Both the position numbers and the translations under genes were made by a program. This document shows positions 8,972 to 17,039 of a stretch of 64,000 nucleotides of DNA, in pieces (positions within the stretch are counted from its first letter, which is position 1; the number at the start of each line of letters is the position of its first letter). Location of the stretch: positions 7,021,501 to 7,085,500 of the forward strand of contig NZ_CP126980.1 of the NCBI RefSeq assembly GCF_030252345.1, written 5' to 3'. Source of the DNA: Actinoplanes oblitus. Its GTDB lineage: Bacteria > Actinomycetota > Actinomycetes > Mycobacteriales > Micromonosporaceae. The notes under the pieces were generated by a model. That model was not told where the DNA came from. It saw only the letters and a list, made by a program, of their open reading frames with translations, and searched no databases.

Positions 8972-8985
8972 GTGACCTGGGTCAC
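8972..8985. promoter_or_regulatory. Candidate operator in the TetR/fusion divergent region
   Basis: GTGACC-tg-GGTCAC is a perfect 6-bp inverted repeat with a 2-bp spacer, 32-45 bp upstream of the fusion gene's ATG. It is a plausible binding site for the divergently encoded TetR protein or another dimeric regulator. No experimental basis. Confidence 0.4.
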
Positions 8986-9030
8986 GACAAGACAGCGAAC
9001 GGCCAGGAAAATCGACAGTGGACCAGATTA

Positions 9031-9048
9031 ACCGTCAGGTCGTACGGT
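9031..9048. promoter_or_regulatory. Candidate TetR operator upstream of its own gene
   Basis: ACCGT (9031-9035) and ACGGT (9044-9048) form an inverted repeat with 8-bp spacing, ending 7 bp before the GTG start of the tetR gene. TetR-family repressors usually bind such dyads over their own promoter, which would also allow control of the divergent acyl-CoA operon. Confidence 0.45.
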
Positions 9049-9055
9049 AAGTGCC

Positions 9056-9676
9056 GTGAGGCGCACGCAAGCCCAGCGCAGCGCGGCCACCCGGGCCCGG
9101 ATCCTCGACGCCACCTGTCAGTCGATGGTCGAGCGGGGTTACGCCGAGACCACCACCGCCGAGGTGCTGGCCCGCGCCGACGTGCCGCGCGGCACCCTGC
9201 TGCACCACTTCCCCACCAAGGTCGACCTGCTGGTCGCCGCGGTGCGGCACGTCGCCAGGCGACGGCTGGCGACGCTGGTCGCCGAGCTGTCCGCGCTGCC
9301 CGACGACGCCGACGAGCTGGACGCGTTCGTCGACGGGGTGTGGCATCACTTCTCCGCCCCGCTGTTCTGGGCCGCCCTGGAGTTGTGGAACGCGGCCCGC
9401 ACCGACGCCGAGCTGCGCACCGCGCTGATGCCGGTGGAGAAGGAGATCTTCGGGGTGCTGCACGAGCGGGCGAGCGCGCTGCTCGGTGACGACCCGCGGG
9501 TGCCGACAGTGGTGCAGATGACCTTCGAGGTGATGACCGGCCTGGCGATGACCGGCATCGTCAGCGGGGAGCTGGGCCACCGCGAGTTGTTGATCCGCCG
9601 GTGGAAGAGGGCGGCCGCGATCCTGCTCGGCCGGCGCGCCCCGGACACCCTCGTCGAACGCGCGAAGGGAACCTGA
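9056..9676 (+). CDS. TetR-family transcriptional regulator
   Basis: 206 residues. The N-terminal helix-turn-helix shows the typical TetR pattern TRARILDAT...GYAETTTAEVLARADVPRGTLLHHFPTKVDLL (residues ~12-56); the C-terminal helical domain would bind a ligand, probably an acyl-CoA given the neighbours. The start is GTG 9056, just after a candidate operator dyad. The stop TGA (9674-9676) is 2 nt from the ATG of the acyl-CoA dehydrogenase, so the two are cotranscribed. It most likely represses its own operon and the divergent fusion/acyl-CoA synthetase operon until a CoA-thioester intermediate accumulates (inference). Confidence 0.85.
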   Translation: MRRTQAQRSAATRARILDATCQSMVERGYAETTTAEVLARADVPRGTLLHHFPTKVDLLVAAVRHVARRRLATLVAELSALPDDADELDAFVDGVWHHFSAPLFWAALELWNAARTDAELRTALMPVEKEIFGVLHERASALLGDDPRVPTVVQMTFEVMTGLAMTGIVSGELGHRELLIRRWKRAAAILLGRRAPDTLVERAKGT

Positions 9677-9678
9677 GG

Positions 9679-10830
9679 ATGTACGAAGATCCGTTCGAGA
9701 CCGCGGAACGCGCCACGTTACGGGAGGCGATGGCCGCCTTCGTACGCCGGGAGGTCCTGCCGTTCCTGGACGACTGGGAACGGGCCGGCGAGATCCCGCG
9801 CGAGCTGCACGCCGGCGCCGCGAAGGCGGGACTCTACGGCGTCGGCTTCCCGGAGGAGGTGGGCGGCGACGGCGGGGACACCGTCGACATGGTCACCGCC
9901 ACCGAGGCGTTCCTGGAGGCCGGCGGCTCCTCCGGTTGCCACGCGGCGCTGTTCACCCACGGCATCGCGCTGCCCCACATGATCGCGTCCGGCGACCCGG
10001 AGCTGATCGATCGGTTCGTCCGCCCGGCGCTGGCCGGACGGAAGATCGGCTCGCTCGGCGTCACCGAGCCGGACACCGGCTCCGACGTCGGCGCGCTGCG
10101 GACCACGGCGGTCCGCGACGGCGACGACTACGTGGTCAACGGCGCCAAGATGTTCATCACCTCCGGCACCCGGGCCGACTTCGTGACCACCGCGGTGCGT
10201 ACCGGCGGGCCGGGCTCGGCCGGGATCAGCATGCTGGTGATCGAGCGCGGCACGCCCGGCTTCACGGTGTCCCGCAAGCTCGACAAGATGGGCTGGCTCT
10301 GCTCCGACACCGCCGAGCTGTCGTTCGCCGACTGCCGGGTGCCGGCCGCCAACCTGATCGGCGCGCCGGACGGCGGGTTCCCGCTGATCGCCCAGGTCTT
10401 CGTGCCGGAGCGGATCATCGCGGCGGTGCACGCGTACTCGATAGCGCAGCGCTGCCTGGACCTGAGCCTGGAGCAGGTGCGGCGCCGGGAGACCTTCGGC
10501 CGGCCGCTGATCAGCCGGCAGGTGGTCCGGCACAAGCTGGTCGGGATGCGGCAGCGGATCGAGCTGGCCCGCACCTTCACCCGCCGGGTCGCGGCCCGGC
10601 ACGCCGCCGGCGAATGGGTGGCCGGCGAGGCCTGCCTGGCCAAGAACGCCGCTGTCGAGACCGCCAAGCACGTCGTCGACGAGGCCGTCCAGCTGCACGG
10701 CGGCATGGGGTACCTGCGCGAGTCCGAGGTCGAGCGGCACTACCGCGACAGCCGCATCCTCGGGATCGGTGCCGGCGCCACCGAGGTGATGACCGACCTG
10801 GCCGCGAAGATCTTCCAATACGACCACTGA
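9679..10830 (+). CDS. Acyl-CoA dehydrogenase
   Basis: 383 residues, FAD-dependent alpha,beta-dehydrogenation of an acyl-CoA. Family motifs: LGVTEPDTGSDVGALRTTA, the KMFITSG segment, ETFGRPL, and the helix VQLHGGMGYLRESEVERHYRDSRI. The C-terminal motif reads GIGAGATEVM instead of YEGT, so the catalytic base is not the usual C-terminal Glu. The subgroup with this sequence uses a Glu of the central helix, here probably the one in VPERIIA, as in isovaleryl/long-chain enzymes. ATG 9679 has GAGG (9675-9678, overlapping the tetR stop) immediately upstream. It would supply the oxidation step missing between the acyl-CoA synthetase and the hydratase/thiolase fusion. Confidence 0.9.
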   Translation: MYEDPFETAERATLREAMAAFVRREVLPFLDDWERAGEIPRELHAGAAKAGLYGVGFPEEVGGDGGDTVDMVTATEAFLEAGGSSGCHAALFTHGIALPHMIASGDPELIDRFVRPALAGRKIGSLGVTEPDTGSDVGALRTTAVRDGDDYVVNGAKMFITSGTRADFVTTAVRTGGPGSAGISMLVIERGTPGFTVSRKLDKMGWLCSDTAELSFADCRVPAANLIGAPDGGFPLIAQVFVPERIIAAVHAYSIAQRCLDLSLEQVRRRETFGRPLISRQVVRHKLVGMRQRIELARTFTRRVAARHAAGEWVAGEACLAKNAAVETAKHVVDEAVQLHGGMGYLRESEVERHYRDSRILGIGAGATEVMTDLAAKIFQYDH

Positions 10831-10897
10831 CTGTTGCCTTTCCCGACCGCTAACGATAGACATTTGTGTCTGTCCGATAGGGATCGTGGAGGGTGCC

Positions 10898-11704
10898 GTG
10901 ACGGAGCCGAACGACTGGGTGCCGGCGGGGATCGACGTCAACCAGCCGAGCGCCGCCCGGGTCTACGACTACTTCCTGGGCGGGGCGCACAACTTCGCGG
11001 TGGACCGGGCGCTCGCCGAGCAGATCGCCGCGATGACGCCGAACATCGGCGAGACGATGCGCTCCAACCGGGTCTTCCTGCGCCGCGCGGTGCGCTACCT
11101 CGCCGAGCGGGGCGTCCGGCAGTTCCTCGACATCGGCTCCGGCATCCCGACCGCCGGCAACGTGCACGAGATCGCCCTCGCGGCGGCCCCGGACGCGCGG
11201 GTGGTCTACGTCGACATCGACCCGGTCGCCGTCGAGCACAGCCGGGCGATCCTGGCCGGCATCGACGGCACCGGGGTGATCCTGGCGGACGTGCGCGACG
11301 TGGACCGGGTGCTGGCCGAGGCGGCGAAGGCGGGACTGGACTTCAGCCGGCCGGTGGCGGTGCTGCTCGCCGGGGTGCTGCACTTCGTGCCGGACAGCGA
11401 CGACCCGGCCGCGCTGGTGGCGGCGCTCGGGGCCGCCGTGGCGCCGGGCAGCTACCTGCTGATCTCGCACGCCACGGCGGACGGGCAGCCACCCGAGGTG
11501 GTCGAGGCACAGCGGCTCTCCGGGCGTACCGGGACCGAGATCGTGCTGCGCCCGGCGGCGGTGCTCGCGACGTACTTCACGGGTTTCGATCTCGTCGAAC
11601 CCGGTCTGGTCTTCATCCCGCGGTGGCGCCCGGACCCGAGCGACCCGGTCGACGAGCATCCCGAGCGAGTAGGCGCGTACGCCGGAGTCGGCCGCAAGGG
11701 ATGA
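10898..11704 (+). CDS. DUF574 / SAM-dependent methyltransferase
   Basis: 268 residues. It belongs to the actinobacterial S-adenosylmethionine methyltransferase family formerly DUF574: AARVYDYFLGGAHNFAVDR near the N terminus, FLDIGSGIPTAGNVHE as the SAM-binding loop, VYVDIDPVAVEHSR as the acidic ribose-binding strand, and LAGVLHFVPD. Substrates of these proteins are unknown. GTG 10898 is preferred over GTG 10886 because GGAGGG sits 4-5 nt upstream. The stop codon overlaps the ATG of the PAS-GGDEF-EAL gene (ATGA at 11701-11704), so the two are translationally coupled and may act in one signalling process. Confidence 0.88.
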   Translation: MTEPNDWVPAGIDVNQPSAARVYDYFLGGAHNFAVDRALAEQIAAMTPNIGETMRSNRVFLRRAVRYLAERGVRQFLDIGSGIPTAGNVHEIALAAAPDARVVYVDIDPVAVEHSRAILAGIDGTGVILADVRDVDRVLAEAAKAGLDFSRPVAVLLAGVLHFVPDSDDPAALVAALGAAVAPGSYLLISHATADGQPPEVVEAQRLSGRTGTEIVLRPAAVLATYFTGFDLVEPGLVFIPRWRPDPSDPVDEHPERVGAYAGVGRKG

Positions 11705-13722
11705 CCGACTTCGCCCAGCTCTGGCGGGAGCGGGTGGCACCCGAGGGTTTCGTGCCGCTGGACGGTGCCGCCCTGGAAGCCCTGCTAGACCGGCTCACCG
11801 GCCGGCTCCTCGAGGACGATCCGGACGCGGCCCGCGAGGTGGGCGCCGAACTGGTGCACGCCCACCTGACCGATCCTGCCGTGCTCGCCGCCACCATCAC
11901 CACGATCGGCGCGGCCCTGCCCAGCGCGCGGCCCGCGGCGATCCAGGCCGCCGTCGCCGAGGGTTTCGCCCAGGCCCTGCGCGCGGCCACCATGGCCGAG
12001 CAGGAGCGGCTCACCCGGGCCGTGCTGGACGCGCACGCCACCGCCGAACGCGCGTTGCGGGCCAGCGAGTCCCGGCTGCGCGCGATCTTCCACAACGCCG
12101 CCGTCGGCATCGGGGTGAGCACCATGGACGGCCGCATCGTGCGGGTCAACCAGGCGTTCGCCGACCTGCTCGGTTACACCCCGGACGAGCTGTGCGCGAT
12201 GACCGTGCCGCAGCTCGCCCACCCCAGCGACCAGCCGGGCATGTGGCGGCTCTACGACGAGATGCTCCGCGGGGAGCGGGATCACGTGCGGCTGGAGAAG
12301 GCGTACCCCCGCAAGGACGGCACGGCGGTCTGGACCGAACTGACGTCCTCGCTGATCCGCGACGAGGACGGCACCCCCGAGCTGACCATGGTGATGGTGC
12401 AGAACATCACCGACCGGCGCCGGCTCGAGGAGAGCCTGCAGTACCAGGCCGGCCACGACCCGCTGACCGGCCTGCCGAACCGGGTGATGATCGCCGCTCA
12501 CCTCGACAAGGTCTTCGCCACCGCCGGCCGGGTCGGGCTCTGCTACCTCGACCTGGACGGCTTCAAGCGGATCAACGACACGCTCGGCCACCAGGTCGGC
12601 GACGCCCTGCTGGTCACCGTCGCCGAGCGGATCGCGGCGTGCGCCGACGAGCCGTGCCGGATCGCCGGCCGGATGAGCGGCGACGAGTTCGTCCTGGCCG
12701 TCCGCGACCCGTCCGGCCCGGCCGAGATGCGGGACCTGGCCGAGCGGCTGCTGGCCACGCTGACCAGGCCGTACGAGGTCGGCCGGCACCGGCTGCGGAT
12801 CTCCGCGAGCATCGGCGTGGTGGACAGCGACGTGTCCAGCACGTCACCCGACGAACTGATGAAGGCCGCCGACCTCACCCTGTACGTGGCGAAGTCCGAG
12901 GGCAAGGCCCGGTTCGTGATGTACGACGCGGACCGCAACGCCCGGCAGGCCGCCCGCTACACGCTGGCCGCCGCCATCCCGGACGCCCTGGACCGCGGCG
13001 AGTTCACCGTGGTCTACCAGCCGCTGGTGTCGTTCACCGACGAGCGGCTGTGCGGTGTCGAGGCGCTGGTCCGCTGGCGGCACCCGGTGCTCGGCACGCT
13101 CTCGCCGGACACGTTCATCCCGCTCGCCGAGGAGACCGGGGTGATCGTCGCCCTCGGCCGCCACGTGCTGCGCCAGGCCTGCGCCCAGGCCGCGTCCTGG
13201 ACCGGCGTCTTCGTCAGCGTCAACGTGACAGTCGCGCAGGTCCGCGAGCCCAGCTTCCCGGCCGAGGTGGCGGCGATCCTGGCCGAGACCGGGCTGGACC
13301 CGCGCCGGCTCGTCCTGGAACTGACCGAGAGCGCCATCATGGACACCGACGGGGCACCGCTGGCCGCCCTGGACGGCCTGGCCGCCCGCGGTATCCGGAT
13401 CGCGATCGACGACTTCGGGACCGGGTACTCGAACCTCGCCTATCTGCGCCGCCTGCCCATCCACATCCTCAAGCTGGCCGGGCCGTTCGTGGAGGGGCTG
13501 CGCGCGTCGTCATCGGTCGACGAGCAGATCGTGCGGACGATCGTGACGCTGGCGCACGCGCTGAAGGTGACGGTCACGGCGGAGGCGGTCGAGACGCGCG
13601 ACCAGGCCGACCGGCTGCGGGAGCTGGGGTGCGACACGGCGCAGGGCTATCTGTTCTCCCGGCCGCTGCCCGCCGAGTCCCTGCTTCCGCTCCTCCAGGA
13701 ACCCATTTTCAGTACGCCGTGA
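11701..13722 (+). CDS. PAS-GGDEF-EAL cyclic-di-GMP signalling protein
   Basis: 673 residues, no membrane segment. After a helical N-terminal region (1-115), residues ~122-243 form a PAS/PAC domain (FHNAAVGIGVSTMDGRIVRVN). A GGDEF domain (~248-412) has the active-site loop RMSGDEF at 324-330, an SGDEF variant known in active cyclases. An EAL domain (~425-665) shows EALVRW (454), NVTVAQ, ELTES, DDFGTGYSN and TAEAVET. In the EAL loop that usually reads KID, the sequence is ILKLAG, so the Lys is present but the following Asp is Ala, which may weaken phosphodiesterase activity. Input to the PAS domain is unknown. Coupled to the upstream methyltransferase. Confidence 0.92.
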   Translation: MTDFAQLWRERVAPEGFVPLDGAALEALLDRLTGRLLEDDPDAAREVGAELVHAHLTDPAVLAATITTIGAALPSARPAAIQAAVAEGFAQALRAATMAEQERLTRAVLDAHATAERALRASESRLRAIFHNAAVGIGVSTMDGRIVRVNQAFADLLGYTPDELCAMTVPQLAHPSDQPGMWRLYDEMLRGERDHVRLEKAYPRKDGTAVWTELTSSLIRDEDGTPELTMVMVQNITDRRRLEESLQYQAGHDPLTGLPNRVMIAAHLDKVFATAGRVGLCYLDLDGFKRINDTLGHQVGDALLVTVAERIAACADEPCRIAGRMSGDEFVLAVRDPSGPAEMRDLAERLLATLTRPYEVGRHRLRISASIGVVDSDVSSTSPDELMKAADLTLYVAKSEGKARFVMYDADRNARQAARYTLAAAIPDALDRGEFTVVYQPLVSFTDERLCGVEALVRWRHPVLGTLSPDTFIPLAEETGVIVALGRHVLRQACAQAASWTGVFVSVNVTVAQVREPSFPAEVAAILAETGLDPRRLVLELTESAIMDTDGAPLAALDGLAARGIRIAIDDFGTGYSNLAYLRRLPIHILKLAGPFVEGLRASSSVDEQIVRTIVTLAHALKVTVTAEAVETRDQADRLRELGCDTAQGYLFSRPLPAESLLPLLQEPIFSTP

Positions 13723-13813
13723 GCACGGCCCCGCGGGCAGCGCCCCGAGCGCGTCCCGTGGAACCGCGACACCATGCCGTGCCCGACCGCGCACCCGCTT
13801 CGTTGAGCCGGGC

Positions 13814-14251
13814 ATGTCTCGCACGCTTGTCCTCGCCGCTGCCGCCGCCCTCGCCGTCACCCTCACGGGATGCTCCAGCGGATCCGACTCGACGATCGCC
13901 CCGGCCGCGCAGAACTCCCCGCCACCGGTCGCCGGGCAGCCGCAGTCCGACCTGCGGGCCAGCATGGAGGCGCAGCTCGGTTTCCCGCCGAAGCCGGACG
14001 ACCAGACCGCGCGGGCCTACCTCGCCGACCTGAAGAGCATCGATCCGGCGCTGGTCGCCGCCGGCACCCCGGACGCGCTGGTCAACCGTGGCCGCGACCA
14101 GTGCCGCGATCTGAAAGTGCGCCCGCAGAAGGACTGGACCACCGCGGCCAGCCAGCGGTTCACCACCCCACAGGCGCCCCGCGGCCTGGACCCGGCCGCC
14201 GCCGAAAAGATCATCAAGGTGGTCCGGATCCGCCTCTGCCCGACGTTCTGA
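13814..14251 (+). CDS. Small secreted lipoprotein, DUF732-like
   Basis: 145 residues. A signal peptide of ~19 residues ends in the lipobox LTGC with the lipid-modified Cys at position 20, followed by a Ser/Pro-rich linker. The mature part has the pattern of small DUF732-type actinobacterial proteins: AYLADLKSIDP, DALVNRGRDQCRDL and a final Cys (RLCPTF), so one disulfide is likely. Anchored outside the cytoplasmic membrane; function unknown. Confidence 0.8.
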   Translation: MSRTLVLAAAAALAVTLTGCSSGSDSTIAPAAQNSPPPVAGQPQSDLRASMEAQLGFPPKPDDQTARAYLADLKSIDPALVAAGTPDALVNRGRDQCRDLKVRPQKDWTTAASQRFTTPQAPRGLDPAAAEKIIKVVRIRLCPTF

Positions 14252-14347
14252 CGCGGTGACTCCCGGCCGTCGACCGACGAGGGCCGGCGATGACCTCCGC
14301 ACGGGTGACGACGGTGGCGATCGCCCGGGCCGCCGGCCGGTCCGTCC

Positions 14348-15157
14348 TCACCGTCTCCCGGTGCCGAGGGGGCCGGACGGCGTCTCGCCGGCCACCTGCC
14401 GGACGCTCGCGGTGAGGTCATCGAAGAGCGCCTCCGGAACGGCGTCCACCAGCCGCCGCCAGTACCCGCTCCCGCAGGCCCACGCCGCGGCGATCGCCTC
14501 GTGCACCGCCCGCGGATCCCCCGCCGGGGCCGACGCCCGCCGCACCGCGGCCACCACCTCCGGCGGCAGCTCCCGCTCCGCCGCCCGGGACGGTGTCAGC
14601 CAGTGCTCGGTACGCCCCTCCGCCAACCGCGCCATCCACAGCAGATGCCGCTGCGCGTGCGCCAACGCGTCGACAGCCCGCAGCGTCTCCCCGCGCCGGG
14701 CCACCTGGTGCGCCAGGACCAGCCAGTTCGCGAACCGCCCGCACACCCGCGCGGCGTCCGGCAGCGCGGCGTGCGCCGGCAGCGACGCGAGAGCGGTCCG
14801 CAGCTCACCGGTGCGGTCCACCACGATCATCCGCTCGACGTCCGCGCCACGCGCCGGCCAGGTCGCCACCGACCCGATCTCGGCCGCCGTGGCGAAGTGG
14901 AACTCCCCGCGCAGCAGCCCGGGGAAGAACACCACGTGCGCGCCGAACTCGTTGACCACCACGTGCCGGAACTCGGCGATCGTTTCCAGCCACGCGACCG
15001 GGTCCGCGAGCGGCGCCCCGAAGAACAGCCAGTACTCGATGTCGCTGTGCTCGTCCGCCTCGCCGCTCGCGAACGACCCGTAGGTCAGCGCAGCCACCAG
15101 CCGCTGATCGCGGCGGCAGAGGTCGCCGACCCGCTCGATCAGCTCGTGCTGCCGCAC
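14348..15157 (-). CDS. Lincosamide nucleotidyltransferase-like protein (Lnu(B)/Lnu(F) type)
   Basis: 269 residues. The nucleotidyltransferase core TYGSFASGEADEHSDIEYW (Gly27-Ser28, Asp39, Glu41) matches the GSx10-12-D-x-[DE] signature. The order of conserved segments across the whole protein resembles plasmid-borne lincosamide nucleotidyltransferases of the Lnu(B)/(F) type: EFGAHVVFFPGLLRGEFHF, DRTGELRTAL, FANWLVLA, RRGE and HWLTPSR. Such enzymes adenylylate a lincosamide hydroxyl. Whether this chromosomal homologue does so is not shown. GTG 15157 lies 1 nt after the stop of the upstream Asp23 gene, implying translational coupling. Codon usage is like its neighbours, so it looks resident rather than recently acquired. 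Confidence 0.75.
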   Translation of the reverse strand: MRQHELIERVGDLCRRDQRLVAALTYGSFASGEADEHSDIEYWLFFGAPLADPVAWLETIAEFRHVVVNEFGAHVVFFPGLLRGEFHFATAAEIGSVATWPARGADVERMIVVDRTGELRTALASLPAHAALPDAARVCGRFANWLVLAHQVARRGETLRAVDALAHAQRHLLWMARLAEGRTEHWLTPSRAAERELPPEVVAAVRRASAPAGDPRAVHEAIAAAWACGSGYWRRLVDAVPEALFDDLTASVRQVAGETPSGPLGTGRR

Positions 15158-15158
15158 C

Positions 15159-15617
15159 TCAGGCCATCAGGATGTCGTCGACCTTGACTGTGCAGTTGCT
15201 GACGTGCACGCCGTACTTCTCCACCGCCTCGATGACTCGCGCGCGCACCTCGCTGGTCACCTCGGCGACCACCTCGCCGGCCCGCAGGCAGAGCACCACG
15301 GTGATGTCCACGTCGATGCCGTCCACCTTGGCCGTCACCCCGCGCGTCGCGTCGCCGACCTTGTCCAGGCCGACCTTGTCGAGCACCGCGTTGAAGAACC
15401 GGGCCACGTCCCCGCCGAGCTCGGCCACCCCGGGCACCGACTTGGCGGCCGCCGCGGCCAGCTTCTCGATCACCTCACGCTCGAAGACGGTGTCCCCACG
15501 ATAGGCCGCGACCTCGATCACCTCGGCCCCGCCGTGCTGCGGCGGCACCGGCTTGGCGACCGCGGGAAGGAACATCTCCTGGGTACGGTCCGCGTGGAAC
15601 TCGGACTCGTCGTTCAT
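15159..15617 (-). CDS. Asp23/Gls24 family envelope stress protein
   Basis: 152 residues. The central region has the Asp23/Gls24 pattern: EREVIEKLAAAAAKSVPGVAEL, then a strand-rich VDGIDVDITVVLCLRAGEVV and VRARVIEAVEKYGVHVSNCTVKVDDI. Family members are abundant, membrane-associated or alkaline-stress proteins without known catalytic activity. No signal peptide. AGGGGA precedes the ATG at 15617. First gene of an operon with the nucleotidyltransferase-like gene. Confidence 0.85.
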   Translation of the reverse strand: MNDESEFHADRTQEMFLPAVAKPVPPQHGGAEVIEVAAYRGDTVFEREVIEKLAAAAAKSVPGVAELGGDVARFFNAVLDKVGLDKVGDATRGVTAKVDGIDVDITVVLCLRAGEVVAEVTSEVRARVIEAVEKYGVHVSNCTVKVDDILMA

Positions 15618-15725
15618 CGAGCGATCCCCTGATTCGATAGGTGTGCCGTCAGCCTACAAGAGATCAATTCCTCGGCCCGGTGCCGAGTGCTCACCCGCGA
15701 AGCGCCGATCTCGAGGCACCACCCC

Positions 15726-16030
15726 GGCTGGTCCTCACGACCCCATCCCCGCCCCGAACACCCACCACAACCAGCCACCGAACCCCGGCTGGCACTCACG
15801 ACCCTGTCACCGCCCCCGACACCACCACCACAACCAGCCACCGCACCCGAGCTGGCACTCACGACCCTGTCACCGCCCCGGACACCACCACCACGACCAG
15901 CCGGCGAACCCGGGCTGGCACTCACGGTCCTGTCAGCGCCCCGGATGGCACCACCACGACCAGCCGGCGAACCCGGGCTGGCACTCACGGTCCTGTCAGC
16001 GCCCCGGATGGCACCACCGCGACCAGCCGG
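15726..16030. repeat. Tandem array of five 63-bp repeats
   Basis: Units start at 15726, 15787, 15850, 15913 and 15976 (spacing 61, 63, 63, 63). Each begins with GGCTGG (AGCTGG in the third), continues with CACTCACG...TGTCA..GCCCC and ends with CCAGCC plus a ~10-bp spacer. The last two units are almost identical, indicating recent duplication. The array lies between the divergent Asp23 and SHOCT genes. Because 63 is a multiple of three, all frames stay open here, but the encoded peptides are repetitive His/Pro or Arg-rich and not protein-like. Confidence 0.9.
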
Positions 16031-16200
16031 GCGGTGCGGCGGGGCGCGTGCAGGGGGCGTACCGGAAATGCCGGACGGCGGCCGGAAGCGGGCGACCCAC
16101 CGGAACCCACCGGGTCTGACCAGTCGAGGTCAGTCAGCCGGTTCCGGGGCAGAAATGGTCCGTTGCGGATGAGGTAGCGGGAACCCTCCGGCGGTGCACT

Positions 16201-16623
16201 GTGTCCATGTTCGATGACAACGGATCGTTCCTGCTGGCAACACTGGAGTTCTTCATCTTCCTGGCCTGGTTCATGTGCCTGTTCTGGATCTTCGGCGACC
16301 TGTTCCGGAGCAAGGACCTGGGCGGCTGGGGAAAGACCCTCTGGACCCTCTTCCTGATCTTCCTGCCGGTGATCGCGATGCTGGTCTACCTGATCGCCCG
16401 CGGCAACGGCATGACCGAACGCGCGATGGCGCACCAGGTTGAGCTGCAGCAGCGGCAGGAGGCCTACATCCGCCAGGTCTCCACCGCCACCCCGGCCCGT
16501 GACTCCGGCGCGGCCGGCGAGATCGCGGCGGCCAAGGAACTGCTCGACGCGGGCACCATCAGCGCCGCCGAGTTCGAGCAGCTCAAGAGCAGCGCCCTGC
16601 GGAAGACCCCGGCAACCGCCTGA
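16201..16623 (+). CDS. Two-TM protein with SHOCT domain
   Basis: 140 residues. Two hydrophobic helices (about residues 10-36 and 46-68) with the pattern FFIFLAWFMCLFWIFGDL and WTLFLIFLPVIAMLVYLIARG resemble the phospholipase-D nuclease N-terminal-like membrane module. The C-terminal IAAAKELLDAGTISAAEFEQ (about residues 108-128) is a SHOCT (short C-terminal) domain. Proteins of this layout are common in actinobacteria and of unknown function. GTG 16201 and ATG 16207 are both possible starts. Confidence 0.8.
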   Translation: MSMFDDNGSFLLATLEFFIFLAWFMCLFWIFGDLFRSKDLGGWGKTLWTLFLIFLPVIAMLVYLIARGNGMTERAMAHQVELQQRQEAYIRQVSTATPARDSGAAGEIAAAKELLDAGTISAAEFEQLKSSALRKTPATA

Positions 16624-16685
16624 CCCCGCCCCCGGCGACGGCTGGCCGCCGTCGCCGTCCGGGCCGGCGACTACGATCGGTGCTC

Positions 16686-17039
16686 GTGTCGAGCGTCGCG
16701 GAACTGACCGAGCGGGTGCGCGCCTTCGCGCACGAGCGGGACTGGCAGCAGTTCCACACCCCGAAGAACCTGGCGATGGCCCTGGCCGGCGAGGTCGGCG
16801 AGTTGCTGGCCGAGCTGCAGTGGCTGACACCCGAGCAGTCGGCGCGGGTGATGGCCGATCCGCTGCTCGGGCCGCGGGTGCGCGCCGAGATCGGCGACGT
16901 CACCATCTATCTGGTGCGGCTGGCCGACGTCCTGGGGATCGACCTGGTCCAGGCCGCCACCGAGAAACTGGCCGAGTCCGCCACCCGCTACACCGTCGAG
17001 GCCGCCCGGGGCCGGGCCGACAAGATCAAAGACGTTTGA
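16686..17039 (+). CDS. MazG-like nucleotide pyrophosphohydrolase
   Basis: 117 residues, single MazG-type domain of the dCTP-pyrophosphatase/RS21-C6 kind: FHTPKNLAMALAGEVGELLAELQW supplies the EVGELLAE metal-binding helix, and EIGDVTIYL the second metal motif. It would hydrolyse a (deoxy)nucleoside triphosphate to monophosphate and pyrophosphate, a house-cleaning role. A TACGAT -10-like hexamer at 16672-16677 would start transcription close to the GTG at 16686, so the mRNA may be leaderless; GTG 16680 is the alternative. Its 3' end overlaps the 3' end of selB (convergent) by 14 bp. Confidence 0.85.
   Translation: MSSVAELTERVRAFAHERDWQQFHTPKNLAMALAGEVGELLAELQWLTPEQSARVMADPLLGPRVRAEIGDVTIYLVRLADVLGIDLVQAATEKLAESATRYTVEAARGRADKIKDV

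Noticed and set aside
10858..10871. Small dyad AGACA-tttg-TGTCT before the DUF574 gene
   Set aside because: Five-base arms at this composition are expected by chance; kept only as an observation.
15553..16177. His/Pro-rich frames across the 63-bp repeats
   Set aside because: The period is a multiple of three, so all frames stay open by chance. There is no ribosome binding site or conserved start, and the peptides are only repeat translation.
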